NCBI GenBank assembly: GCA_020444045.1
Contig: JAHLLS010000002.1
Coordinates: 124,001 to 188,000 of the forward strand
Source of the DNA: Deltaproteobacteria bacterium
GTDB taxonomy: Bacteria > Desulfobacterota > Desulfobacteria > Desulfobacterales > UBA5852
Length of the DNA stretch: 64,000 nucleotides
Direction: 5' to 3'
The notes under the pieces were generated by a model. The model saw only the letters and a list, made by a program, of their open reading frames with translations. It searched no databases and had not been told where the DNA came from. Shown piece after piece: positions 26,724 through 35,648 of this stretch (position 1 is the first letter of the stretch; each line of letters starts with the position of its first letter). The position numbers were made by a program, and so were the translations under genes.

Positions 26724-27623
26724 CTATTTGTGCTTGTGCGGTCTGAAAATGATAAAATTGCACAGTTTGCAGATGTCGAAACCGGGATAGGTCTCCCCTG
26801 TTCGCGGAAAGGACGGTCCCCCATCGCGCACGGTGCGCTCCAACATCCAATGGACGGTGGGTTCTACCTGATCGCCGGGCCACACCCAGTTGATTTCGCT
26901 CTGTTCGGTTTTCCCCGCGGTTTTGCTGCTGCTGCACATGGGGGTGATGTTCGGCTTGGCCATAACGTGGCACTGCACGCAGCCATGACAGATCGAGGAG
27001 TTCATGGTCATGATCATCTCGAAGGGGTGTTCGTCATAAGCCGCGCACCAGTCGTTGCCGAGGTGATAGGCCTGAAGAACGTCGCAGATTCCGTGAACCA
27101 CATCTGGTTTAAAGGGGGCCTTGTGCAAGGGTGCCGTGGCAAAGGCAAGCAACCCCTCCGGGAGACGCTTTTTGGTGCGAACGAATTTTTCAGCCTGTTC
27201 CCAGCTTTTCGTATATTTTAAGTGACTTTTAATTTCGGGGTCATCTAGCTCTTTCCAGCCCATGACGTACTTGGCATTGGAGCATCCCGTTTTATCGCCG
27301 GTGCCCAGAAGAATGTCGCCGCGCATGCGGGATGCGGCGACGAAATGGCAGAACGTGTAAGCGTGCATCGCCGTTTTGTAGTCATTGTTGTTTTTGAAGT
27401 CTTCCAATTCGTCTTCCGAATAGAAATATTTGATTGCCACCGGGTAATAGGTCGTTTTGAGGAGATTGCGCAGAGCGAATACAATGTCGGCATTGCTGAG
27501 AACGCCGTTGTTGCGGGCCGCATTCTCCAGAAGCGCTTTGGCCAAAGCAACGTCATCCAGATACATTTCGGTGTCGACGGGGGTGGGAACTTCTTGAACA
27601 GCGGTAGCAGCATCTAATGTCAT
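26724..27623 (-). CDS. DUF169 family protein
   Basis: A 299-residue protein with DUF169 features: YYPVAIKYFYSEDEL near 57, CHFVAASRMRGDILLGTGDKTGCSNAKYVMGW spanning about 90-122, and KPDVVHGICDVLQAYHLGND near 172. Cysteines are abundant toward the C-terminus (SICHGCVQCHV, CSSS, FDICKLCNF) and could bind an Fe-S cluster or a metal. CHGCVQCH also contains a CxxCH element that might hold haem if exported, but no signal peptide is seen. GGAGG precedes the ATG. It is encoded with a NifX-like protein, so a cofactor-related role is plausible though unproven. Confidence 0.83.
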   Translation of the reverse strand: MTLDAATAVQEVPTPVDTEMYLDDVALAKALLENAARNNGVLSNADIVFALRNLLKTTYYPVAIKYFYSEDELEDFKNNNDYKTAMHAYTFCHFVAASRMRGDILLGTGDKTGCSNAKYVMGWKELDDPEIKSHLKYTKSWEQAEKFVRTKKRLPEGLLAFATAPLHKAPFKPDVVHGICDVLQAYHLGNDWCAAYDEHPFEMIMTMNSSICHGCVQCHVMAKPNITPMCSSSKTAGKTEQSEINWVWPGDQVEPTVHWMLERTVRDGGPSFPRTGETYPGFDICKLCNFIIFRPHKHK

Positions 27624-28950
27624 TTTCAGGCCTCCTTAAAAAGTGAATGAAAGGATGACGTCGCTTGCCTTGTAAGGCACTCGGGGACGTTATCTGGTGA
27701 AAACCGATCGAACGGCGCACTGTTTTAAGTATTGTCTCGGAATCAATTCGGACACCATTAATATCAAATATGATATAATACTCAAAATCAAATAGAAAGA
27801 ATTAACCCATGTTGACAGGCGTTTTTCGCAGCCATCCCTTCAAGAGGCAACGGCCCACCAAACAAATAGACCCTTCATTCATAACCTTATAACATACTGG
27901 TATTTTTCATATTATTGATTTTAGCCAAAGAGGGGGCTGTGACAAAAGCGCCGTTCAGCTCTTTCGTCCCGAGGCAGGGCGTTGGTATAAATGCTCACAA
28001 TTTTCGTATTTCGGCCATTACCTGTCGTTTGCTTCCATATTCACCATGAAAGCATGGCATGTACGTCGCATGGATGAGGAAGCGAACCGCTTCCCAGAGC
28101 GTTTGTATGATATCGCATTTGATATCGATGAAGCTCAAACCGATAAGCATTGGTGACGAATCCTACGCTTGTCGATCAAACCATTCCAAACGACAACAAA
28201 TGGATATCGTTAGATTTGCAACATTGGCAGGAAAGATTTCATGAAATATCCGGATTTAGGCCTCTCCCGCAGAGCGGGAGGCCTCAGGTAGCCTCCTTGA
28301 AAGGGACTTGAAAATCGGTTTTTGACGGTATGGTTTTTTGTTTCCCTTTGTCCCTCGCCGAGCATCGACGTGGCGGACGGGCAAAAGCACGCGGACTGTC
28401 TGAGCCCGCTGATAGGCGGGCGAGTTTCCGCGCGCGCCGGCCGCAACGGCGACGCGCAGGGCAGTGCGAAGCACCGCGGGACACGGGCGTGTTCTTTTGC
28501 TTCGTTTTCTGGCACGTGAAAGAAAATGAAGCAACTATGTCAGAAAAGCACCCCGGATCGGTCGTACCTCTCCGGGTCCTCCACAGAGGGGGTGGGTTTA
28601 GGATAAAACTAATGTTCCTTTAAAGGGCATCCATTGTCAGCCGATTAATTGCGCATTTGGCCAATAAATTTGCAAACCGTTATTTAAAAGGAAAGCCATG
28701 AAAATCTTGAATCGCGTCAGCATCCCGGCTATTTTCGATAATGTTCTGAATGATATCATCAACATCAGGAAAACGCCTATCGGGCTGCTTCGGCATTTCT
28801 GATGGATATCCTGGTATGGATGCCCCCCTAAATAGGGAAACATGAAGGGCGTTGCCCGAGTAAAGGGCCTCTGAACCGAGCGGCTGAATGGCGCTTCTCA
28901 GAAAGCTAATGACAAAGATGCCTGCCACTTCATACAGCGCCTTGCGGGCA
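27624..28950. other. Gene-poor region with AT-rich patch and dispersed repeat
   Basis: About 1.3 kb without a convincing gene. The part just upstream of the DUF169 gene (27690-27830) is markedly AT-rich (AATATCAAATATGATATAAT) and probably contains its promoter. Positions 28258-28530 hold a dispersed repeat listed separately. Short frames at 28059-28244 and 28680-28928 have no recognisable features. Confidence 0.5.
28258..28530 (+). repeat. Dispersed repeat family 1, copy A (longest)
   Basis: It starts with a hairpin (GGCCTCTCCCGC/GCGGGAGGCC). The core CCTTTGTCCCTCGCCGAGCA follows, then a GCGGACTGTCTGAGCCCGC segment with a small hairpin, and the end has GGGACACGGGCG and GAAAGAAAATGAA. Related pieces occur at 46905-46985, 50388-50520 (reverse) and 56147-56213. 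Long GC-rich frames in it are by-products of base composition. Confidence 0.7.
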
Positions 28951-30426
28951 TCAGTCTGAAAGCAAGCCTTTCAGGGCGTTGCCCAGTGCTTCCCCCATTT
29001 TTCTTCCGGTCTGGTAGCCGGGGTCATCGTGCTTGATCGCCAGAGCCATTTTTTCGGAGCGTCGTTTAGCATCCTGGGCCCGATCGGCGTTTTGGGGATT
29101 CATTTCCAGGTACTCATCATAGTAAGCACGGGCATCCTGCCACCGTTTCTGCATTTCAGCACTGCGCCCCAGCCAATAAAAAGGATCTTCTGCTTTCGGG
29201 CGCAGAGCAGCGGCCTTTTTGAGATGCCGGTCGGCATCAGCCGGTCGTTTGTCGCCAAGGTAGGCGATGCCCAGCCAAAGGTGATCGAGATGACCATCAT
29301 CATCCTTGGACAAGGTTTTAATCGAAGCTTGAAAATGCCCGATCGCCTTGGCGGCTTGCTGTTGTCCCATGGCCACCCGGCCAAGAGAGTAATGAACGAT
29401 GCTGGCATCGTCGAAGCGCGCGCGCAGCGCAAGAATGTGCTCTGCATCCTGGTAGCGCTGCAGCAAGCGGTATACCTTGCCCAGGGCAATGGCATGATTT
29501 CGCGGACGCGCATCCAGACCGTAGGCTTGTTCGAGTAAGGAGGCCGCTTCGCGATAGTGTTTGGCCTTAAAAGGTTGGTTGGCCCGTTGATAAAAATCGG
29601 CTGCCAGGTCGATCTGCTCCTGGGTGAGAGCTTTGCGCGCTGCAAGTTCGCTGTCGCTCAAGGCCGTCAGCGTCACGGTGCGCCGTATTTTTTCCCCCCG
29701 CCGTCTGAAAACCAGGGGAGCAGCGGTGCCGGTCGGCGGGGATTGGACCGCTTTCTCCAGGGCCGCCTTATCCGTCACGGGCGGTTGCATGCGGTAATCG
29801 CCGAGGCGCAGGAGCACATCCTCCACTTGCAGGCCGGCAGCGGCGGCGGGGCTCTCCATGTGGACCTGCAGAATCAGAATTTCACCGGCATCGGTGAGAA
29901 CCGTGCTGACACCGAAATAAGGGGTTTTGCCGGCAGCAATCACCGCCGGGGTTTGTGTCTTGGGGGCTTGTGTCTTGGAGACCGCCTTGGCAGCGGGAGG
30001 TTTCTCCGCATAGAAATGGGTCAATTGAATCACCTGGTTCATATCCCCGGGCACAAAGGTCAGAATGATGCCCTGCGCGCTGTATATCTCTTCCAGGGCT
30101 CCATCGGCATTGCGTTGCATGCGGTCCGGCGCTTCCAGCTCAAGCCACTCGATCATTTTCTGGCGGGGATAGGCTTTGGGCGGATAGAGGTTAATCGACC
30201 GGATGATCCCCCGGTCATCGAAGTTAACGGTCAATCGCGCCACCCCGTGGTCGGCCGGATCATAATCGGCCTGTCCGTCTTCCGGTCCCGATCCGATGGC
30301 CTTGCCGAGCACCCGGTCCGCATCCGCGCGGGTCGAGCGGCCGGGCTGCAGGCCCATGTATTCTCGGGCATGGACCGATGCACACAGGAACACGCCAATT
30401 ACCAATGCAAGCCATAAGCGTTTCAT
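28951..30426 (-). CDS. Secreted PDZ and TPR domain protein
   Basis: A 491-residue exported protein with a signal peptide at about 1-20 (ALVIGVFLCASVHA). It has an N-terminal region with GLQPGRSTRADADRVLG that resembles the SmpA-like start of envelope assembly proteins. A PDZ-like domain lies at about 165-250 (YFGVSTVLTDAGEILILQVH, then SPAAAAGLQVEDVLLRLGDY). Four or more TPR helices span about 265-465 (YREAASLLEQAYGLDARPRN, LGIAYLGDKRPADADRHLKKA, ARAYYDEYLEMNPQNAD). It probably scaffolds partners in the periplasm. I use the ATG at 30426, with AGAG upstream; another lies four codons earlier, next to the upstream stop. It is coupled to the larger secreted protein gene upstream. Confidence 0.78.
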   Translation of the reverse strand: MKRLWLALVIGVFLCASVHAREYMGLQPGRSTRADADRVLGKAIGSGPEDGQADYDPADHGVARLTVNFDDRGIIRSINLYPPKAYPRQKMIEWLELEAPDRMQRNADGALEEIYSAQGIILTFVPGDMNQVIQLTHFYAEKPPAAKAVSKTQAPKTQTPAVIAAGKTPYFGVSTVLTDAGEILILQVHMESPAAAAGLQVEDVLLRLGDYRMQPPVTDKAALEKAVQSPPTGTAAPLVFRRRGEKIRRTVTLTALSDSELAARKALTQEQIDLAADFYQRANQPFKAKHYREAASLLEQAYGLDARPRNHAIALGKVYRLLQRYQDAEHILALRARFDDASIVHYSLGRVAMGQQQAAKAIGHFQASIKTLSKDDDGHLDHLWLGIAYLGDKRPADADRHLKKAAALRPKAEDPFYWLGRSAEMQKRWQDARAYYDEYLEMNPQNADRAQDAKRRSEKMALAIKHDDPGYQTGRKMGEALGNALKGLLSD

Positions 30427-30438
30427 GTTTTCTCTCAT

Positions 30439-32424
30439 TTAAAACCCCAGATCCTTGGCCAGTTTGTCGCAACGCGAATAGTGACGATATTCTTCGGGTG
30501 TCGGCGTGATCAAGTTTTGCGGATAGCAACGACGTCCGTTGAGCGTCAGGTCCCACTTGGCACTCCGTGATGCGTTCTTTATTTTTCCAAGATCTTCTGT
30601 TGAAATTCCCCGTTTGCCCGGACTGCCTTCCTGCATAAAACGTTCGAAACGCTCGGTAGCCACCAGGCCGATCCCTTTGACCTGCTGCAGATACCCTTCT
30701 TTGAGCAGCACGTCCACGGCGGCCTTCCCGGTCAGCATCTTGTCTTCGCCGTCCACCCGCCGAACTACGGTCAGGGAATCCTCATTGATGATCCGCTCCA
30801 AGACAACCCCGTTGAAACCCACCGTTTCGGTTTCCGTAGCCACGGCGCGGACATCGTCCGGCCCGCCGTCAGTTTCCGGCGCAGGTTCCGTTTCGGAAGG
30901 TTGCGGCTTGGACCGGGTGATGAAGGCCGGCACCTCCTCGTCGCCGTCCTGATCATCGGCATCGCTGTCCCCGGCAGGCGCTATTCCCACCAGAAAGATA
31001 TCGTTGCCGAGGATCGTCGGGCCCGGTATGGCCCCATCCGCCCGATAGGGTTCGTAGCCGACGGCGGTGGCTTCGATGGTCATCCGGTTGGCCGCCTGGC
31101 CCTTCATGAGAAGCTGGTAGCGCCCGTTAAGATCCGTCTGGGTGCGGTAGGCTTTTCCCTGCAGCCTGAAAACGACCTGAGCGCCGCCGAGGGGCCGCTC
31201 GCCGTCATGATCACGGCCGAAGACCCGTCCTTCCGCCAAAACGTGGTTCTGGTAGTCGTTCAGAACGTCATCGATGCGTTTGTTGTGCTGATCGTCGATG
31301 ATGTAGTTGGCCACAAAAGTTTCTTCGGGAAGGGCCGCGTAGTAAGCCACATCTCCGGTAAGGACGAGTTCCTCGATAAGGGCCCAACCATCGTCCAGGT
31401 GGTTGTGGAGATCCTGGAAAAGACGGTAATGGCGCCGGGCGCGCTGCTCGACCTCGGTGGTCAAGGACCGCGCCCGGTCGGCCAGCCAGGCGGGGTCAAG
31501 GGCCCGGGGCGACAGCAGCAGGGCGTGCCACCGGTATACCTTGTCGGTGTTGCCGGCCGGCGCGAAATAGCCCCGGCAGCCCACCGGGTTGAACAGATAG
31601 TAGTTGTCCTGGCCGCGAAAAGCCATGCCGCGCAGGCGCGGAAAGTGGGCCACGGGAAAGTAGGTCAAGCAGTCTTCGCCGCGGTAGCGGGCGGTCTGGG
31701 TAGCGGCATCGAAAGCCGCCCGGGCGTCGGTGTTCTTGCCGAACTGGGCGCATAGGGACCCCTGGCGAAAATCCTTGATCTTGGCCGTCAGACGGTCCAG
31801 TGCCCCCACAAAGGCCTGGGTGGCTTCGGCATAGGCGCTGAACCAGGGTCCCAGCACCTTGCCCACCAGTGGCACCGCCTCGATCTTCTTGGCGCCATCA
31901 GCCAGCGTATTGCCGATCAGCTTGAGTCCGTAGGTCGGATTGTCCTTGGCATTCGCAGGATCGAATTTCTGGGCAAACTGGTAGGTGTTTTCCAACTCGC
32001 CAGCGATCTTGTCCGCCTTTTTTAACTGTCCGATGGCGCTCTGGAGTTTGCCTTTCAACCCGGCTTTGTCCAGTCGGTTAAACTGGTCGCGAAGCTTCCA
32101 GACCATGTCTTTGGCTTGTTGTTCAGTGGCATTGCTCATTCCAAATATGCGCTTGACCAGAATTATCGATTTTTCCATATCCTGGCTGAAGACAATATTC
32201 TTGTATTTCTCATAGTTTTTGAGGAATTCTTCGTATCTGGAAACGCCGTCCTGCATCGTCTGGCGAACCGCTTTCCATTGATCCTCGGCTTGTTTGACCG
32301 CCTCCGCGTATTCCTCATCCTCGAAGCAATCGGCCCGGACATTGTCTGCCGGCATCACTACAAGGAAAGCCGCCAGCAGGCTCAGTCCAACAGTCCATCG
32401 CAACCATCGCATCGTCATCAGCAT
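30439..32424 (-). CDS. Secreted protein with carboxypeptidase-regulatory-like domain
   Basis: A 661-residue exported protein with a signal peptide at about 8-31 (LSLLAAFLVVMPADNVRA). The next ~220 residues are predicted largely helical and rich in Lys, Glu and Gln (coiled-coil-like). After a middle region a beta-sandwich of the CarboxypepD_reg type lies near 395-470 (GRVFGRDHDGERPLGGAQVV, TDLNGRYQLLM). An acidic low-complexity linker (about 480-520) and a C-terminal part ending in a Cys-containing segment follow. I do not recognise the full-length family. Its TAA lies immediately before the PDZ/TPR gene start, so the two proteins are probably made and used together in the envelope. Confidence 0.7.
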   Translation of the reverse strand: MLMTMRWLRWTVGLSLLAAFLVVMPADNVRADCFEDEEYAEAVKQAEDQWKAVRQTMQDGVSRYEEFLKNYEKYKNIVFSQDMEKSIILVKRIFGMSNATEQQAKDMVWKLRDQFNRLDKAGLKGKLQSAIGQLKKADKIAGELENTYQFAQKFDPANAKDNPTYGLKLIGNTLADGAKKIEAVPLVGKVLGPWFSAYAEATQAFVGALDRLTAKIKDFRQGSLCAQFGKNTDARAAFDAATQTARYRGEDCLTYFPVAHFPRLRGMAFRGQDNYYLFNPVGCRGYFAPAGNTDKVYRWHALLLSPRALDPAWLADRARSLTTEVEQRARRHYRLFQDLHNHLDDGWALIEELVLTGDVAYYAALPEETFVANYIIDDQHNKRIDDVLNDYQNHVLAEGRVFGRDHDGERPLGGAQVVFRLQGKAYRTQTDLNGRYQLLMKGQAANRMTIEATAVGYEPYRADGAIPGPTILGNDIFLVGIAPAGDSDADDQDGDEEVPAFITRSKPQPSETEPAPETDGGPDDVRAVATETETVGFNGVVLERIINEDSLTVVRRVDGEDKMLTGKAAVDVLLKEGYLQQVKGIGLVATERFERFMQEGSPGKRGISTEDLGKIKNASRSAKWDLTLNGRRCYPQNLITPTPEEYRHYSRCDKLAKDLGF

Positions 32425-33394
32425 GGGTATCCGTCCATTCGTCTTCGTGTGCTTGCGTATGTTAGTGGGGAAATGGGTTCGGACAATTTCGGGTAGGACA
32501 TACAGCGCGCTCTAGTCCGTATGATAGCGGCGCGCTGTATGAAATAAGGCATCAATGGCAAATCCTGCGTCAGTGGCATCCCGTGGTCAGGAAGTCGGCA
32601 TTTTCAGAGAATGACTTGGCGCATATCAGACCAGATCAGAACTTGCGTCCTTGATGGGCGAGTATATTCAGATGCCCAACGCATGTCAATACCCGTATAA
32701 ATTCAGTAATTTGTCTGTTATTACAATGACTCATGGGAACTATCGCCGACAGGACATCGCTGGCATGGTTCGGGATGTTTCCACAGCAGGGGTAAGTTAT
32801 GGCGTGTGGTCGAGAGAGAAACCTTCGGCAAGGAAAAATGCCTCGGAAAAAAGCGAAAAACGAGTGTCCCGGTTGAGCGTCAGCTGGACCGACGGGGTGG
32901 TCTTTTTTTCTCTGTCTTGCGGATAAACTTCTGAAAACCCGTTGGCGTTGCTTCGTAGGGAACACAGCACAGGTTCGCTATTAATTGGCGAAGCGGAACC
33001 AGAAGGACCATTCCAATCCCGTATCCTGCAATACTCCACCATCTTGAAAACCCAAGCAGGAGACAATTCCTTATGTTTGGTGGGTTTTAAGAACGGGTTG
33101 TCTTGGCCCGGCCCCAACTGGGGGCGGGACGTTTGCCGCCAGTTGGGGCCGTCTGGAGGTGACTTTTAAACGGAATAAACCAGACAACGACCGTTTTGGC
33201 ACCATTTCGCCAGATGGGGAAAGCCCACGTGTGCGCATCGAACCGAACCGACGGTACCATCCAACAGCTATTGGAAGGGCTGTTTCCTTTCCAGATTTAT
33301 AATGTTATGTCGTTTTTTGATACCCAGTCGTGGTCACCGGCAGTTGACGAATGAATGAGCGCCGGCCGTACCATGCTACGGAGGAATTCCGCGG
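32425..33394. other. Long intergenic region before the two-component operon
   Basis: About 970 bases between divergent transcription units. I find no gene. A strong GC-rich hairpin at 33109-33151 is listed separately. The last ~100 bases should contain the response-regulator promoter, with GGAGG at 33380-33384 as its ribosome-binding site. Confidence 0.45.
33109..33151. repeat. Hairpin with 13-bp perfect stem
   Basis: CGGCCCCAACTGG (33109-33121) and its exact complement CCAGTTGGGGCCG (33139-33151) flank a 17-base loop. No T-run follows on either strand, so it is not a classical terminator. It lies ~245 bases upstream of the response-regulator gene. Confidence 0.6.
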
Positions 33395-34066
33395 ATGCGT
33401 ATTCTGTTGGTTGAGGATGAGCAGAAGGTTGCCAGTTTCGTCAAGAAAGGCCTTGAAGAAGAGGGATATGCGGTTGATCTGGCCGCCGACGGGGAAGCAG
33501 GCCTATTGATGGCACTCGATGACGTCCATGATCTGATCATTTTAGACATCAATCTCCCCCAAAAGGATGGCATCGAGGTCCTCCGCACCTTGCGCCGTAA
33601 AAAGAAAACAACGCCCGTTCTTCTCCTCACCATCCGGGCCGCCATCGAGGACAAAGTGATTGGCCTGGATACCGGGGCCGACGACTATTTGACCAAACCC
33701 TTTGCTTTCCAGGAACTACTGGCGAGGGCCAGGGCACTGCTGCGACGTCGCACCGATGCCGAACTACCGGTTCTCAAAGTCGCCGACCTGACGCTTGATC
33801 CATCCAGCCGTCTTGTCGCACGTGGTGAGGAAACCATCGAACTGACCGCCAAAGAGTTCAGCCTACTAGATTATTTCATGCGCAATCAAGGACGTGTCCT
33901 CACACGCGCCATGATCTCCGAACATGTCTGGGACTATAGCTTCGACACCGAAACGAATGTTATCGATGTCTACGTAAACTACCTTAGAAAAAAAATCGAC
34001 ACCGGCCACAATCCCAAGTTGATTCACACGGTGCGCGGGGTAGGATACGTGCTGAAAGTGGAGTAG
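33395..34066 (+). CDS. OmpR-family response regulator
   Basis: A 223-residue two-domain regulator. The receiver domain (1-115) has the acidic pair Glu7-Asp8, phosphoacceptor Asp51 (LIILDINLPQ), Thr79 and Lys101 (YLTKPF). The C-terminal winged helix (about 125-222) has ELTAKEFSLLDYFM and VDVYVNYLRKKID-type recognition elements ending in IHTVRGVGYVLKVE. It resembles CusR/CpxR-type regulators of envelope or metal stress. GGAGG sits eleven bases before the ATG. The kinase gene starts three bases after the stop. The HtrA protease gene that follows is a likely target, since its promoter holds an 11-base-phased direct repeat. Confidence 0.95.
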   Translation: MRILLVEDEQKVASFVKKGLEEEGYAVDLAADGEAGLLMALDDVHDLIILDINLPQKDGIEVLRTLRRKKKTTPVLLLTIRAAIEDKVIGLDTGADDYLTKPFAFQELLARARALLRRRTDAELPVLKVADLTLDPSSRLVARGEETIELTAKEFSLLDYFMRNQGRVLTRAMISEHVWDYSFDTETNVIDVYVNYLRKKIDTGHNPKLIHTVRGVGYVLKVE

Positions 34067-34069
34067 TCA

Positions 34070-35479
34070 ATGCCGATTCGATCCATAGGCGCCAAACTGA
34101 CCCTTTGGTACACCAGCCTTTTGACCCTGACCTTTCTTCTCCTGGGCGGCATGGCCTATGGGCTGTTGGCCTATAGTCTTGCACGCGACATGGATGCGGC
34201 CCTGACCGGGGTGGCTGACGTCATGGCCCAGAAAGCACGCATGGGAAGCCATGACCAGCGCCCATCCGAAATCGACGAACTCTTTCGCCGCTTCTTTGGA
34301 TTTTCGCCGCTTGACCGGCAGGCCGACATTTATGATCCACGGGGACGGCGCGATCCAGGTCCGGATGGATCGAATCTGCCCGAAATCCCCCTCAGTCCTT
34401 TAGCACAAAAAAATGCCGCACAGGGGTTGCCGACATTCGAAACCCTCCCGTCCACCGGACGCTATCCGGTCCGGGTGCTGACCCGGCCTGTGATAAAAGC
34501 CGGCACCGTCACGAACCTGGTCCGGGTTGGAATGTCGCTGGAGAACATGCTCAAGACACGCCGCCGTTTTCTTCTGATCATGGCCGCCATGCTGCCCCTG
34601 GGTCTCCTGCTGGCCGGCGGAGGTGGCTGGCTGCTGGCCCACCGGGCACTCAGGCCGGTTGATCGTATGACCCGGACAGCACGCCAGATCAGTGCCCGGG
34701 AGCTTGACCAGCGTCTGCAGGAAACCGGCAATGACGATGAGTTGGATCGCCTGGCAAAGACACTCAACAGCATGCTGGACCGCTTGAATGCGACGATCGA
34801 CCAGATGCGTCAGTTCAGTGCCGACGCCTCCCACGAACTTCAGACTCCCCTGACGATTCTCAAAGGCGAAATGGAAGTCGCCCTGCGTTCCCCGCGAAGC
34901 CCTGCGGAATACCAGCATGTCCTGCAAAGCGGTCTTGAAGAAATTGACCGGATCAACCGTCTGGTGGAAGGGCTTCTTTTGCTGGCCCGCGCGGATGCCG
35001 GCGTTTTGCGGATGGACTTCCAGCCGGTGGCGCTGAACGATCTTCTGCAGGAAGTTTGTGAGCAGATGAGGACCATCGCGGATGACCGTGCCATCGATCT
35101 TCAGTCAGATTCGCCAGCACCTGTTTTTATCGACGGCGATCGCGAACATCTCCGAAGACTCCTGCTGAACCTGATCGACAATGCCATCAAATACACCCCC
35201 TCCGGCGGTAGCGTGAAGATAACGCTGCACCCCGATAAAGACGGCGCATCCCTGGCGGTTTCCGATACGGGCATCGGTCTTTCCGCGGCGGAACAAAAAC
35301 AGATTTTCAACCGCTTCCACCGTTCCACCGAGACGCGCGCCAGGGACGTCAAAGGCGTCGGGCTGGGGCTCGATATCGTCCACTCCATTGTCGCCGCCCA
35401 CGGGGGCCGTATCCATGTGGAAAGCACCCCTGGACAGGGCAGCACCTTTACCGTTTACCTCCCGACCCGTCCCGCCTGA
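34070..35479 (+). CDS. Membrane sensor histidine kinase
   Basis: A 469-residue kinase with transmembrane helix 1 at about 10-36 and a periplasmic sensor region of ~130 residues. Helix 2 lies at about 168-190 (LLIMAAMLPLGLLLAGGGGW), then HAMP (about 190-242). HisKA has phosphoacceptor His255 (SADASHELQTPLTIL), and HATPase_c has the N-box NLIDNAIKYTP, G1 DTGIGL and G2 GVGLGLDIVHSIV. It resembles heavy-metal or envelope-stress sensors (CusS type). It phosphorylates the regulator encoded three bases upstream. The periplasmic ligand cannot be read from sequence. Confidence 0.95.
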   Translation: MPIRSIGAKLTLWYTSLLTLTFLLLGGMAYGLLAYSLARDMDAALTGVADVMAQKARMGSHDQRPSEIDELFRRFFGFSPLDRQADIYDPRGRRDPGPDGSNLPEIPLSPLAQKNAAQGLPTFETLPSTGRYPVRVLTRPVIKAGTVTNLVRVGMSLENMLKTRRRFLLIMAAMLPLGLLLAGGGGWLLAHRALRPVDRMTRTARQISARELDQRLQETGNDDELDRLAKTLNSMLDRLNATIDQMRQFSADASHELQTPLTILKGEMEVALRSPRSPAEYQHVLQSGLEEIDRINRLVEGLLLLARADAGVLRMDFQPVALNDLLQEVCEQMRTIADDRAIDLQSDSPAPVFIDGDREHLRRLLLNLIDNAIKYTPSGGSVKITLHPDKDGASLAVSDTGIGLSAAEQKQIFNRFHRSTETRARDVKGVGLGLDIVHSIVAAHGGRIHVESTPGQGSTFTVYLPTRPA

Positions 35480-35513
35480 GCTTCTCCCAAGATGATGACA
35501 TAATCATATCCGG

Positions 35514-35533
35514 TTAATCTTCCTTTAATCTTC
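35514..35533. promoter_or_regulatory. Direct-repeat operator candidate for the response regulator
   Basis: TTAATCTTC occurs twice, at 35514-35522 and 35525-35533, with 11 bases from start to start. This is the phasing used by OmpR/PhoB-family dimers that bind tandem half-sites. It lies about 115 bases upstream of the HtrA start and directly after the kinase gene. Confidence 0.5.
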
Positions 35534-35648
35534 ACCCCCTATCCTTAGCGCTACGAGATCAGGCAAGTGACTTTTTTCCCCAACCTGATGTCATTCCTTC
35601 CGCGTTTGACGGGAAGGCATCCCTTAACCATTGGATAGGAGAACCATC

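Noticed and set aside
26724-27623. c-type cytochrome based on a CxxCH element in the DUF169 protein
   Set aside because: There is no export signal, and the rest of the protein matches DUF169. A Cys cluster for metal or Fe-S is more likely than haem attachment.
28210-28623. Several 60-100 codon Arg-rich frames on both strands
   Set aside because: They coincide with dispersed repeat family 1. Open frames here follow from high GC and low stop density.
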